Below are positions 44,671 to 53,694 of a DNA stretch of 64,000 nt, in pieces. Source of the DNA: Maribacter polysiphoniae (lineage in GTDB: Bacteria; Bacteroidota; Bacteroidia; Flavobacteriales; Flavobacteriaceae); contig NZ_QGGQ01000001.1 in assembly GCF_003148665.1 (NCBI RefSeq), positions 922,133-986,132 on the forward strand. The letters are read 5' to 3'. A program made the position numbers and the translations under genes. The notes beneath the pieces were generated by a model. It saw nothing but the letters and a program-made list of their open reading frames with translations. It was not told where the DNA came from and searched no databases. How positions within the stretch are numbered: the first letter of the stretch is position 1; each line of letters opens with the position of its first letter.

Positions 44671-46280
44671 AAATTTCCAATATACTGATTGCCGGTCTGC
44701 TGTTTGTCCTAAGTCAAGCAGCTGTTTTTTCACAGGAAAAAGTTGAACAATGGAACCGTTTTGAGATTAGTTTAAACCATCGTATACAAGGTAATGGGTT
44801 TACTGATGTAGAACTTAAGGCCAAGTTCTATAATACGGACACCACCTTTTTAGTGAATGGTTTTTACGATGGGGATAATACGTTCAAGATTCGTTTTATG
44901 CCTCAGGAAATAGGTAGGTGGAACTATACGATTACAAGTAATATCAAGGAATTCAACAATAAGAAAGGCTATATTGAATGTGTAAGGGCCACAGGTGAAA
45001 ACCACGGTATAGTAAGGGTTGCTGATACGTATCATTTCAAGTATGCCGATGGTAAGCAGTATTATCCTTTCGGCACCACGGCCTATGCTTGGATCCACAT
45101 GGGTGAGGAGCTTCAAGAAGTAACCCTTGAGACCCTAAAAAAATCAGGCTTTAATAAAGTAAGGATGTGTGTATTTCCAAAGAGCTACAAACTGGTGCAT
45201 GAAGAACCACTTCGTTATCCATTTAAGATAAAGGAAATGACACAGGACGAAGAGGGTAATAAAGTTTTTTTATGGGATTTTGAACGTTTTAACCCAGAGT
45301 TCTTCCAGCATTTGGAAAAAAGAATCGACGAATTGGCCGCACGGGGTATACAGGCCGATCTGATCCTATTCCATCCCTATGACAAAGGACGTTGGGGTTT
45401 TGATTCAATGTCTGTAAAAATGGATGTTCGATATCTAGAATATATTACGGCCCGTTTGGCTTCCTTTAAAAATGTATGGTGGTCGATTGCCAATGAATGG
45501 AAGTTCCTAAAATCAAAGTCTGTTGCCGATTGGGACGCCCTAATAGAAACGGTGGCTAAAAACGACCCATACGGCCACTTGTGTTCTATTCATGGTCCTA
45601 CGTCTGTATATTATGATTATACAAAACCAGGGTTGACCCATGTCAGTATTCAGGATGAGGCTCCGGTCCTCAACTCCTATTCCACGGCAACTTTAAGGAA
45701 TATCTATAAGAAACCTATTGTATTGGATGAAGTGGGTTATGAAGGTAATTTAACGCAACGGTGGGGTAGGTTGAGTCCGGAAAAAATGACAAATATGGTT
45801 TGGAACGGTATTATCTCCGGGGGGTATGTAACCCATGGGGAGACCTACATGTATGGTGGCGAAAAGGATACTATCTTTTGGGCAGATGGAGGTACTTTAA
45901 AAGGAAGTAGCTGGAAACGGATTTCGTTTTTACGAAATATTTTGGAAGATGCTCCAGGCCCCTTGATCATGTCCGATATCAGTCGGGACCTAAAAACGGC
46001 ATCAGCAGGTAAGGGATACTATTTGGTCTACTTCGGGGAAGAAATGAACGAGTCCTGGATATTCAGTCTTCCTGTTAAAAATGGGGATAAAAAACGATTA
46101 CAACCCGGGACTAAATTCAAAGTCGACATTATAGATGCTTGGGATATGACGATTACAGCCTATCCACAGGTTTTTGAGACCAGGACAGTAGACGGGTATC
46201 GTGTTTTTGATAAGGATATGAAAGAAGTACGGTTGCCCTTAAAACCCTATATAGCCCTAAGGATTACGGAGACCGATTAA
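44667..46280 (+). CDS. Secreted DUF5060-domain glycoside hydrolase (clan GH-A-like)
   Basis: The 537-residue protein has a signal peptide (ending AVFSQ), an N-terminal DUF5060 beta-sandwich (about 25-115, WNRFEISLNHRIQGNGFTDV), a TIM-barrel of DUF4038/DUF5605 type (about 125-440), and a C-terminal beta domain. Likely catalytic acids are Glu277 in SIANEW and Glu355 in VLDEVGYEG, the spacing and strand-end context of clan GH-A retaining enzymes. Family relatives act on plant cell-wall side chains, such as apiosyl or arabinosyl groups; the linkage cut here is not known. Translation is coupled to the oxidoreductase before it. Confidence 0.82.
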   Translation: MKISNILIAGLLFVLSQAAVFSQEKVEQWNRFEISLNHRIQGNGFTDVELKAKFYNTDTTFLVNGFYDGDNTFKIRFMPQEIGRWNYTITSNIKEFNNKKGYIECVRATGENHGIVRVADTYHFKYADGKQYYPFGTTAYAWIHMGEELQEVTLETLKKSGFNKVRMCVFPKSYKLVHEEPLRYPFKIKEMTQDEEGNKVFLWDFERFNPEFFQHLEKRIDELAARGIQADLILFHPYDKGRWGFDSMSVKMDVRYLEYITARLASFKNVWWSIANEWKFLKSKSVADWDALIETVAKNDPYGHLCSIHGPTSVYYDYTKPGLTHVSIQDEAPVLNSYSTATLRNIYKKPIVLDEVGYEGNLTQRWGRLSPEKMTNMVWNGIISGGYVTHGETYMYGGEKDTIFWADGGTLKGSSWKRISFLRNILEDAPGPLIMSDISRDLKTASAGKGYYLVYFGEEMNESWIFSLPVKNGDKKRLQPGTKFKVDIIDAWDMTITAYPQVFETRTVDGYRVFDKDMKEVRLPLKPYIALRITETD

Positions 46281-46282
46281 TT

Positions 46283-47935
46283 ATGGTACGTAGAAAGAAA
46301 AGTGCTCTGGTACTAAACGGGGTTTTTGTTAAAAAGAATTGTTTTTTATTCCTTCTAGCCCCTTTATGGCTTTTAGGACAAACCCAACAGACCATATCGG
46401 AAGTATGGCAATCCGATCAAGGTGATGGTACGTATGCCAATCCAATCTTGCATGCTGATTATTCGGACCCCGATGTAGTTCGGGTAGGGGAGGATTACTA
46501 TATGACAGCTTCTTCCTTCAATTGTATCCCGGGATTACCTATTCTACATTCGAAAGATCTTGTCAACTGGCAGTTGGTAAACCATGCCTTGCCAAAACAA
46601 GTGCCTTTGGATGTTTTTGATGTGCCGCAGCATGGTAATGGGGTATGGGCTCCTTGTATTCGATTTCATGAAGGCATGTATTATATTTTTTATCCAGATC
46701 CGGATTTTGGTATTTACATGATCAAGACAGATGATCCCAATACCAATTGGTCAGAACCCCAATTGATAAAAAGTGGTAAAGGGTTGATTGACCCAGCTCC
46801 CTTATGGGATGATGACGGACAGGCATATTTAGCTTATGCCTTTGCCGGAAGCAGGGCGGGAATAAAGAGCATGCTCTTGGTTTGTTCCATGTCACCTGAT
46901 GCTACCAGAACTGTGGAAAATGATGTTTTGGTGTTTGATGGTCATGAAAAACAACCCACCATCGAAGGACCTAAATTTTATAAAAGAAATGGATACTACT
47001 ATCTTTTTGCACCAGCAGGAGGTGTTTCTACAGGTTGGCAATTGGTATTGCGTTCAAAAAATGTCTTTGGGCCCTATGAGGAAAAAATTGTGATGGAGCA
47101 AGGAGCAACACCTATAAATGGGCCACATCAAGGTGCTTGGGTCGATACTATTACGGGTGAGGATTGGTTTATCCATTTTCAGGATAAAGGGGCTTATGGC
47201 CGTGTTGTGCATTTACAGCCAATGAAATGGGAAAACGATTGGCCCATTATCGGTAAGGATCAGGGCAATGGTGTTGGTGTGCCTGTATTGGAGTATAAAA
47301 AATCCAATGTGGGTAAAACGTATCCTAAAGTAACCCCTCCGGATTCAGATGGGTTTAATGCAACTTCACTCGGATTGCAATGGCAATGGCATGCAAACCC
47401 GAAGTTGTATTGGGGACTTCCTACCTCCAACGGATATTTTAGACTGTTTTGCCAAGCAATTCCTGAAGGGGTAACTAATTTATGGGGTGTTCCGAATTTG
47501 TTGTTGCAAAAATGGCCTTCGAAAACATTCACAGCAACAACAAAGGTAACTTTCCGCGCTCATGAAGATGGCGAGAAAGCAGGCTTTTTGATAATGGGAA
47601 GATCTTATGCTTACCTCGAAGTTAAACGGGAGAATGATGAATTGTACGTCTCTCAGGTAATCTGTAATAATGCCGATTTGGAAGGTATTGAAACAGTGGG
47701 AAAATCCTATAAGGTAAAGTCTTACGAACTGTATTTGAGAATAGCCGTTGACAAAGGGGGAAAGTGCCAATTTGGTTATAGCAAGGATGGGAAGACTTTT
47801 AAAAATGTAGGGGAAGGATTCATCGCCCGGGAAGGGAAGTGGATCGGAGCCAAGATTGGGTATTTTGCCCAAAGGAAAGGGGTTACCAATAATGCGGGGT
47901 ATTTAGATATTGACTGGATTCGTTTTATGCCCTGA
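46283..47935 (+). CDS. Glycoside hydrolase family 43 enzyme with C-terminal beta-sandwich
   Basis: The 550-residue protein has an N-terminal signal region (ending LWLLGQ). A five-bladed propeller follows (about 48-350) with the three acidic residues in YSDPDVVR, IDPAPLWDDDG and TIEGPKFY. A concanavalin-like C-terminal domain (about 365-550) is typical of the GH43_12/GH43_11-like subfamilies. Activities in this group are beta-xylosidase, alpha-arabinofuranosidase or galactan hydrolysis; arabinan or galactan side chains of pectin are plausible targets. It starts two bases after the DUF5060 gene. Confidence 0.9.
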   Translation: MVRRKKSALVLNGVFVKKNCFLFLLAPLWLLGQTQQTISEVWQSDQGDGTYANPILHADYSDPDVVRVGEDYYMTASSFNCIPGLPILHSKDLVNWQLVNHALPKQVPLDVFDVPQHGNGVWAPCIRFHEGMYYIFYPDPDFGIYMIKTDDPNTNWSEPQLIKSGKGLIDPAPLWDDDGQAYLAYAFAGSRAGIKSMLLVCSMSPDATRTVENDVLVFDGHEKQPTIEGPKFYKRNGYYYLFAPAGGVSTGWQLVLRSKNVFGPYEEKIVMEQGATPINGPHQGAWVDTITGEDWFIHFQDKGAYGRVVHLQPMKWENDWPIIGKDQGNGVGVPVLEYKKSNVGKTYPKVTPPDSDGFNATSLGLQWQWHANPKLYWGLPTSNGYFRLFCQAIPEGVTNLWGVPNLLLQKWPSKTFTATTKVTFRAHEDGEKAGFLIMGRSYAYLEVKRENDELYVSQVICNNADLEGIETVGKSYKVKSYELYLRIAVDKGGKCQFGYSKDGKTFKNVGEGFIAREGKWIGAKIGYFAQRKGVTNNAGYLDIDWIRFMP

Positions 47936-47949
47936 CTAAATTTTTCTTT

Positions 47950-49968
47950 ATGTCCAATTTTTTAAGATGTAGCCTGTTTTTTATAATAACCAACTTGACC
48001 TATGCACAAGTACAGGTGTTGGATGCTTCGTGGAAAGAAATTGCCCACTTGAAAGACAGTTCTTGGTTCGCTACAAATGAGGCTAAGGCGGTAGCAGGGA
48101 ATGTTTTGTTGTTTCAAAGGGATATTGGGGGGTGGCCAAAGAACATTCAAATGCACAAGCCCCTTTCTGAAGGGAAAAAGCGTGAATTGAATGAACTGAA
48201 ATCAATACCTCGGGGATGTACCATAGACAATGGGGCTACTACCCAAGAAATGATATTCCTGTCCAAAATGTACCGACAAACCAAAAATGGGCAATATCGA
48301 ACGGCCTTTTTAAAGGGTTTGGATTATCTCTTGGAAGCCCAGTACGAAAATGGGGGGTGGCCGCAATTCTACCCTTTGCGCAAGGGCTATTATACGCACA
48401 TAACCTATAATGATGACGCCATGGTAAATGTGCTTCGCATCCTAAAGGATATTGCCGGTTCAAAGCGATTCGTACATCTCGATATACCCGTCGAAAAAGT
48501 AGAGAAGGTTAGACTGGCTTTTGAGAAGGGTATTGATTGTATTTTGAAAACACAATATGTTCAAAGCGGAAAGTTGACCGTGTGGTGTGCCCAACATGAT
48601 GAAAACACCTTACTTCCTGCTAAAGCAAGATCATATGAGTTGCCTTCATTAAGTGGGAGTGAATCCGCAAAGATCGTTTTACTTCTTTTAAGTGTTGAAA
48701 ACCCTTCAGACGGGGTTGTAGCAGCGATTGAATCCGCCGTGAAATGGTTTAAGGAAACAAAAATTGAAGGGTTACGGGAAGAGCGTGTCTACAATGACAA
48801 CGGTAAATTGATAAAAAAAATAATGGTGCCTGACGCTGGGGCCAAACCCCTTTGGGCCAGGTTTATGGAATTAGAGGATAACAGACCTTTTTTCTGTGAT
48901 CGTGATGGCATTAAAAAAGAAAGCATAGAAGAAATAGGGGAAGAGCGTAGAAATGGTTATAAATGGTATACCGATGAACCTCTGGAGGTATTGGTAAAAT
49001 ACCCGAAGTGGAAGGATAAAATTACGGGAAAGGCCATAATAAAAAGGGAAATCGATATCTACAATATGATTGTGGCCAAGGATGGCACGGGAGATTTCAC
49101 CTCTATTCAAGAAGCCATCAATAGTGCCAAGGGATTTCCTGATAAGCGTGTAACCATCAAGGTAAAAAATGGAATTTATAAGGAGAAAGTTGAGGTCTAT
49201 GAATGGAATACACATATGTCGATCATTGGGGAGGATAAGGATAAGACCATCATTACTTATGATGATTATTTTGACAGATTGAATCTGGGAAGAAACAGTA
49301 CCTTCCATACCCCTACATTCTTGGTGCAGGGCAATGACTTTTATGCCGAAAACCTTACCATTCAAAATACTGCCGGACAAAAAGGACAAGCCGTGGCCTT
49401 AGCGGTAAATGCGGACCGCGTTTTAATTGAGAATTGTAAAATCAAAGGAAATCAAGATACCTTATATACCACAGGGGAAGGTTTTAGGCAATACTATAAG
49501 GATTGCTATATCGAAGGAACGACCGACTTTATTTTTGGACAGGCGACAGCACTTTTTCAGAATAGTGTAATCCACAGTAAATCAGATTCCTATATCACAG
49601 CTGCCTCTACCCCAAAACATATGGAATTCGGCTATGTTTTCAAGGATTGTAAACTCACGGGCACTCCGGGATTGGGTAAAGTGTACTTAGGCAGACCATG
49701 GCGAACGTATGCAAAAACCGTTTTTATCAATTGTGTTATGGGAGATCATATCATCCCGGAGGGATGGGATAATTGGTCTAACGAGAAAGCCCTGAGAGGG
49801 ACGTTCTACGCGGAATATAATTGCAGCGGACCAGGATTTCAACCCGGTAAAAGGGTGGGGTGGTCGCATCAGTTAAAAAAAGTGGAAGCTAAAAAATATA
49901 CGGTTGGGAATATTCTAGGGAATCAAAAAATGGAGGGGAAACCATGGTATTTGAATTTCAGGAAATGA
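47950..49968 (+). CDS. Bifunctional pectate lyase (PL10) - pectin methylesterase (CE8) fusion
   Basis: The 672-residue secreted protein joins two enzymes that act in sequence on homogalacturonan. Residues about 20-330 are a PL10 pectate lyase: FQRDIGGWPKN, GCTIDNGATTQEM, NGGWPQFYPLRKGYYTHITYNDDAMVNVLR. Residues about 370-672 are a CE8 pectinesterase helix: AKDGTGDFTSIQEAINSA, the catalytic region GNQDTLYTTGEGFRQYYKDC, DFIFGQATALFQNS and YLGRPWRTYAKTVF. The esterase would free carboxylates that the lyase needs. The signal peptide ends near LTYAQ. The CE12 gene overlaps its last bases. Confidence 0.94.
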   Translation: MSNFLRCSLFFIITNLTYAQVQVLDASWKEIAHLKDSSWFATNEAKAVAGNVLLFQRDIGGWPKNIQMHKPLSEGKKRELNELKSIPRGCTIDNGATTQEMIFLSKMYRQTKNGQYRTAFLKGLDYLLEAQYENGGWPQFYPLRKGYYTHITYNDDAMVNVLRILKDIAGSKRFVHLDIPVEKVEKVRLAFEKGIDCILKTQYVQSGKLTVWCAQHDENTLLPAKARSYELPSLSGSESAKIVLLLLSVENPSDGVVAAIESAVKWFKETKIEGLREERVYNDNGKLIKKIMVPDAGAKPLWARFMELEDNRPFFCDRDGIKKESIEEIGEERRNGYKWYTDEPLEVLVKYPKWKDKITGKAIIKREIDIYNMIVAKDGTGDFTSIQEAINSAKGFPDKRVTIKVKNGIYKEKVEVYEWNTHMSIIGEDKDKTIITYDDYFDRLNLGRNSTFHTPTFLVQGNDFYAENLTIQNTAGQKGQAVALAVNADRVLIENCKIKGNQDTLYTTGEGFRQYYKDCYIEGTTDFIFGQATALFQNSVIHSKSDSYITAASTPKHMEFGYVFKDCKLTGTPGLGKVYLGRPWRTYAKTVFINCVMGDHIIPEGWDNWSNEKALRGTFYAEYNCSGPGFQPGKRVGWSHQLKKVEAKKYTVGNILGNQKMEGKPWYLNFRK

Positions 49969-50705
49969 GGGTAAAAGTATTTTTGATGGTTTTCGTGTTC
50001 CTCGGTGCAATCTGTAATGCACAGGAGACAACGATTTATTGTATTGGGGATTCGACAATGGCGAACAAGGATAATCCCAATGAAAATCCAGAGCGCGGTT
50101 GGGCGCAGGTTTTGCCACTTTTTTTTACCAAGGAGGTGAAGATAGACAATAGGGCCGTTAATGGTCGGAGTTCAAAAAGTTTTATCAATGAGAAAAGATG
50201 GGATTCGGTTTGCAAAGTATTAAAACCAAATGATTATGTGTTCATCCAGTTTGGACATAACGATCAAAAGATAAAGGATTCGACCCGTTATACCAATCCA
50301 CATACTGCCTATCGTTATAATTTGATTCGATTTGTCAAGGAAACAAGGGAAAAGGGGGCAATCCCAATACTTTTTTCATCCATTGCAAGAAGAAATTTCA
50401 ATGAATTTGGGACTTTGGTCGATACACACGGCGAATATCCTATGGAAGTGCGATTGGTGGCCCAGGAATTGAAGGTTCCATTTGTTGACCTTCAATACTT
50501 AACCGAGGAGTTGGAAATTTCCTATGGCCCCGAAGGGTCCAAAAAACTACACCTTCACTTTAAACCTGGGGAGCATCCGTACTATCCAAACGGAAAAGAG
50601 GATAATACACATTTGTCCAAAAAAGGGGCGTTGTTGGTTTCAGGATTGGTCATAGATGAGCTAATATCCTTAGAACTTCCATTGGTGGATATGATAAAAC
50701 CTTGA
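49965..50705 (+). CDS. Rhamnogalacturonan acetylesterase, CE12 (SGNH family)
   Basis: An upstream in-frame ATG at 49944 exists, but the ATG at 49965 overlaps the preceding stop as ATGA and directly begins a signal peptide (MRVKVFLMVFVFLGAICNAQ), giving 246 residues. SGNH motifs are IYCIGDSTMANKD (nucleophile Ser), then RAVNGRSSKSF, VFIQFGHNDQK and DNTHLSKKGA with the catalytic Asp and His. CE12 enzymes deacetylate galacturonate in the rhamnogalacturonan backbone. It works with the PL10-CE8 enzyme. Confidence 0.92.
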   Translation: MRVKVFLMVFVFLGAICNAQETTIYCIGDSTMANKDNPNENPERGWAQVLPLFFTKEVKIDNRAVNGRSSKSFINEKRWDSVCKVLKPNDYVFIQFGHNDQKIKDSTRYTNPHTAYRYNLIRFVKETREKGAIPILFSSIARRNFNEFGTLVDTHGEYPMEVRLVAQELKVPFVDLQYLTEELEISYGPEGSKKLHLHFKPGEHPYYPNGKEDNTHLSKKGALLVSGLVIDELISLELPLVDMIKP

Positions 50706-50824
50706 AGTCGGCTCATAAGGCTTTGGGTTGTTTTACTGGAGGGGAGTAGCATAATCCGAATAGGAGAAATGGCACATGGGAGAACGTTAAGACGCCCAGT
50801 TCGATAGCATAAACAAAATCAGGG

Positions 50825-51820
50825 ATGATAAAAACACGACCTTCTCAAAATTGGTTATTTGTACTGGTGCTTCTTGTTGCCCATTATAGCCTTGCACAAA
50901 ATCTAGATGGGATTACGGGGGTCAGAGATAGTTCATATACCACTTTAGCTGCGTATACCAAGGATGTGAAAAAACATCCAGGAATCAAAGTGGTTACGGA
51001 GTTCAGGTTCAATGACGTTAAAGAAAGTAGGAACATAGTCTATTCCATATTGGGTAATAGGAAGTTACTTTTGGATGTTTTTCAAAATACAACAAAAAGT
51101 CAGGTTCCAAGAACCGCCATAGTCATTATCCATGGCGGCGGCTGGCGCACAGGCGATAGAACACAACACTATCCTATGGCCCAGAAGCTTGCCGATCTGG
51201 GTTATGTCTGCTTTACCCCAGAGTACAGATTATCAACGGAAGCACTGTTCCCAGCTGCTGTATTTGATTTAAAGGCAGCTGTTCGATATGTGCGCGCAAA
51301 TGCTGTTGAATATCATATTGACCCTGATAAAATCGCAGTTTTAGGCTTTTCGGCAGGGGGCGAATTGGCTTCCTTTTTGGGGGTTACTGCCAATATGCCC
51401 CTTTTTGAAGGGAATTGTATGGGTAATGAACAACCCTCCACGGTCAATGCAGTAATTGATATTGATGGTATATTGTCTTTTGTACATCCTGATAGTGGGG
51501 AAGGTAATGATACGAATGGTATTTCAGCGGCTACGTATTGGTTTGGGTTCCCTAAGAATGACAATCCAGTTCTATGGGAAACGGCATCGCCTTTAAGCTA
51601 TGTGGGTCACAAAACACCACCTACTTTATTTATCAATAGTTCAATTGAGCGGATGCATGCTGGTAGGGACGATTATATTGCTGTTCTCGATAAGAACAGG
51701 ATATATTCAGAGGTTCATGAATTTAGGGATGCGCCACATTCATTTTGTTTGTATCACCCTTGGTTTCAGCCCACCATAGTGTATATTGATTTGTTTTTAA
51801 GGACGGTATTGGACAAATAA
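50825..51820 (+). CDS. Secreted alpha/beta-hydrolase esterase
   Basis: The 331-residue protein has a signal peptide ending SLAQN and the BD-FAE/HSL-like esterase fold: HGGGWRTGDR (oxyanion hole), VLGFSAGGELASFLG (nucleophile Ser), SSIERMHAGRDDY (acid region) and DAPHSFCLYHPWF (His). Acetyl or feruloyl groups on pectin are likely substrates by context. A 119-bp gap without a clear promoter separates it from the CE12 gene, and it is the last gene of the pectin region, facing rnfA. Confidence 0.87.
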   Translation: MIKTRPSQNWLFVLVLLVAHYSLAQNLDGITGVRDSSYTTLAAYTKDVKKHPGIKVVTEFRFNDVKESRNIVYSILGNRKLLLDVFQNTTKSQVPRTAIVIIHGGGWRTGDRTQHYPMAQKLADLGYVCFTPEYRLSTEALFPAAVFDLKAAVRYVRANAVEYHIDPDKIAVLGFSAGGELASFLGVTANMPLFEGNCMGNEQPSTVNAVIDIDGILSFVHPDSGEGNDTNGISAATYWFGFPKNDNPVLWETASPLSYVGHKTPPTLFINSSIERMHAGRDDYIAVLDKNRIYSEVHEFRDAPHSFCLYHPWFQPTIVYIDLFLRTVLDK

Positions 51821-51907
51821 ACTGACCCAAGACCCAGGTTGCTGGATTTTGGTTTTCAACTAATAATGGTTGAGCTATTGTGGCTTGTTTTTGGTCACAT
51901 TTTTCGA

Positions 51908-52483
51908 TTATACCAATCCGGTGAACCCTAAAAAGGCTAAGGATAATAGTCCGGCCACCAACAAATTGATAGGAACCCCTTTCATACCTTCAGGTATATT
52001 GGCGAGTTCTAGATATTCGCGAATACTGGCAAAGACGATCAAAGCCAAACCAAATCCAAGAGAATTGGAGAAAGCGAAGAAAACGGCCTTTAAAAGGCTG
52101 CTGTTTTCGAGGCCCAAAGCCAGGATGGCAACACCAAGGACGGCACAGTTCGTGGTAATCAGTGGAAGAAAAACCCCCAAAGCCTGGTATAAAGGTGGAC
52201 TCACTTTTTTAAGGATAATCTCTACCATTTGCACCAAAGCGGCAATAACAAGGATAAAGGTTATGGTCCGTAGATAATCCAATCCTGCAGGAAGTAGAAT
52301 ATAGTTGTGTAACAGATAGGTTGCGGTAGTCGCAATGGTCATTACGAACATTACGGCACCTGCCATACCCACCGAGGTCGATATTTTGTTGGAAACGCCT
52401 AAAAAGGGACATATGCCCAAAAATTGCGATAGTACAATATTATTGACGAATACAGCGGCTATGAGTATTACGATATAGTCCAT
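51908..52483 (-). CDS. rnfA: Electron transport complex subunit RnfA
   Basis: This 191-residue membrane protein has six hydrophobic segments and the RnfA/NqrE landmarks VNNIVLSQFLGICPFLGVSNK near the start, LGVFLPLITTNCAVLGVAI in the middle. RnfA with RnfE forms the core of the ion-translocating membrane part and binds an iron-sulfur centre. It is the last gene of the rnfBCDGEA series, one base after rnfE. Confidence 0.95.
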   Translation of the reverse strand: MDYIVILIAAVFVNNIVLSQFLGICPFLGVSNKISTSVGMAGAVMFVMTIATTATYLLHNYILLPAGLDYLRTITFILVIAALVQMVEIILKKVSPPLYQALGVFLPLITTNCAVLGVAILALGLENSSLLKAVFFAFSNSLGFGLALIVFASIREYLELANIPEGMKGVPINLLVAGLLSLAFLGFTGLV

Positions 52484-52484
52484 T

Positions 52485-53090
52485 CTAAGCTGTTTTAGCG
52501 GTTAGTTTATTAAACAAGATTGATAGATAGGCCAGGGCTATAAATGCTCCTGGAGGAAGAATGAAAAGGATGAACGTATTGGCGTCCTCTGACACGAATT
52601 TATAATCGAAAATACTTCCATTACCCAGAATTTCACGGGTTATACCCAAAACGGTAAGCGCAAGTACAAAACCCAGTCCCATGCCAAGTGCATCCAACAC
52701 CGAGGATTTTAAATCATTTTTTGAGGCAAAGGCCTCGGCCCTTCCCAGAATGAGGCAGTTTACCACGATTAAGGGGATAAAGATGCCCAGTTGCTCGTAA
52801 AGAAAGGGGATAAAAGCTTCCAAGACCATTTCAACGATGGTCACGAAAGAAGCGATTATGATGATAAAGGCAGGAATCCTGACCTTACTCGGTATTTGCG
52901 ATTTGACTAGGGAAACGACCGTATTGGACATTAAGAGTACGAATAAGGTGGCAACTCCCATCCCGAATCCGTTAAAGGCCGATGAAGTAACCCCCAAAGT
53001 AGGGCACATACCCAGAAGCATTACAAAGATGGGGTTCTCCTTGACGATACCTTTTAAGAAATTTTGCTTTTGATCAATGGTATTGGCCAT
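52485..53090 (-). CDS. rnfE: Electron transport complex subunit RnfE
   Basis: The 201-residue membrane protein is homologous to RnfA in inverted topology. It shows NPIFVMLLGMCPTLGVTSSA near the N-terminus and QLGIFIPLIVVNCLILGRAEA in the middle, containing the conserved cysteines of the NqrD/RnfE family. It lies between rnfG and rnfA with gaps of five and one bases. Confidence 0.95.
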   Translation of the reverse strand: MANTIDQKQNFLKGIVKENPIFVMLLGMCPTLGVTSSAFNGFGMGVATLFVLLMSNTVVSLVKSQIPSKVRIPAFIIIIASFVTIVEMVLEAFIPFLYEQLGIFIPLIVVNCLILGRAEAFASKNDLKSSVLDALGMGLGFVLALTVLGITREILGNGSIFDYKFVSEDANTFILFILPPGAFIALAYLSILFNKLTAKTA

Positions 53091-53095
53091 AATTT

Positions 53096-53692
53096 CTAGT
53101 TGTTCGATTTGGTTAAAGAATCCTTGATTTTCATATATTCATCATAGGCACTTTGGGCAGCTTCCGTAAAGGCCCTTGAACTGATCGTAGCTCCGGTCAA
53201 GGCATCGACCTCACCACCATCTTTGGAGACTTTTAGGTTATAGTCGGACGGATTTTTATCCCGAAATTGTCCCAAGAATTTTTCTTCTTTCATCTTGGTG
53301 CCTAGTCCAGGGGTTTCTTTCTGCTCCAGTACGACGATATTTTGAATACTTCCGTCGGGTTTAAAACCGACCATGATTTTCACCAAGCCACTAAAGCCTT
53401 TTTCCGAAGCACCGATAACGGCGGCACCTACGAATTTCCCACTTTTAAAAGCGGGGTAAACTTCCACACTATCCTTTGCTACAGTGGTTTTTATCCGAAC
53501 TACTTCGGATACGAGGTCGTTATCGAATTCCGGTAGTACAGCCTTAAGGGCATTGACTTTTTTGGCCAATTTGGCTTCGGCTTTAGGGGCCAAGGTTAGG
53601 TTATTGACAAAACCTAATGAGAATCCAGCCACTAGGGTGATCACGATAAGTGATAGGGCCATGTTCAAAAATGTTGATTCCTTCTTGCTCAT
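53096..53692 (-). CDS. rnfG: Electron transport complex subunit RnfG (FMN-binding)
   Basis: The 198-residue protein has one N-terminal membrane anchor and a periplasmic FMN-binding domain. The covalent flavin site is visible as DALTGATISSRAF, in which the Thr of TGAT is the residue flavinylated by ApbE. Also present is KETPGLGTKMKEEKFLGQF, typical of RnfG/NqrC. An apbE gene lies about 41 kb to the left. Confidence 0.95.
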   Translation of the reverse strand: MSKKESTFLNMALSLIVITLVAGFSLGFVNNLTLAPKAEAKLAKKVNALKAVLPEFDNDLVSEVVRIKTTVAKDSVEVYPAFKSGKFVGAAVIGASEKGFSGLVKIMVGFKPDGSIQNIVVLEQKETPGLGTKMKEEKFLGQFRDKNPSDYNLKVSKDGGEVDALTGATISSRAFTEAAQSAYDEYMKIKDSLTKSNN

Positions 53693-53694
53693 AA

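Noticed and set aside
48871-49389. Minus-strand open frame of 172 codons opposite the CE8 domain
   Set aside because: It is fully inside the PL10-CE8 gene and lacks any recognisable feature.
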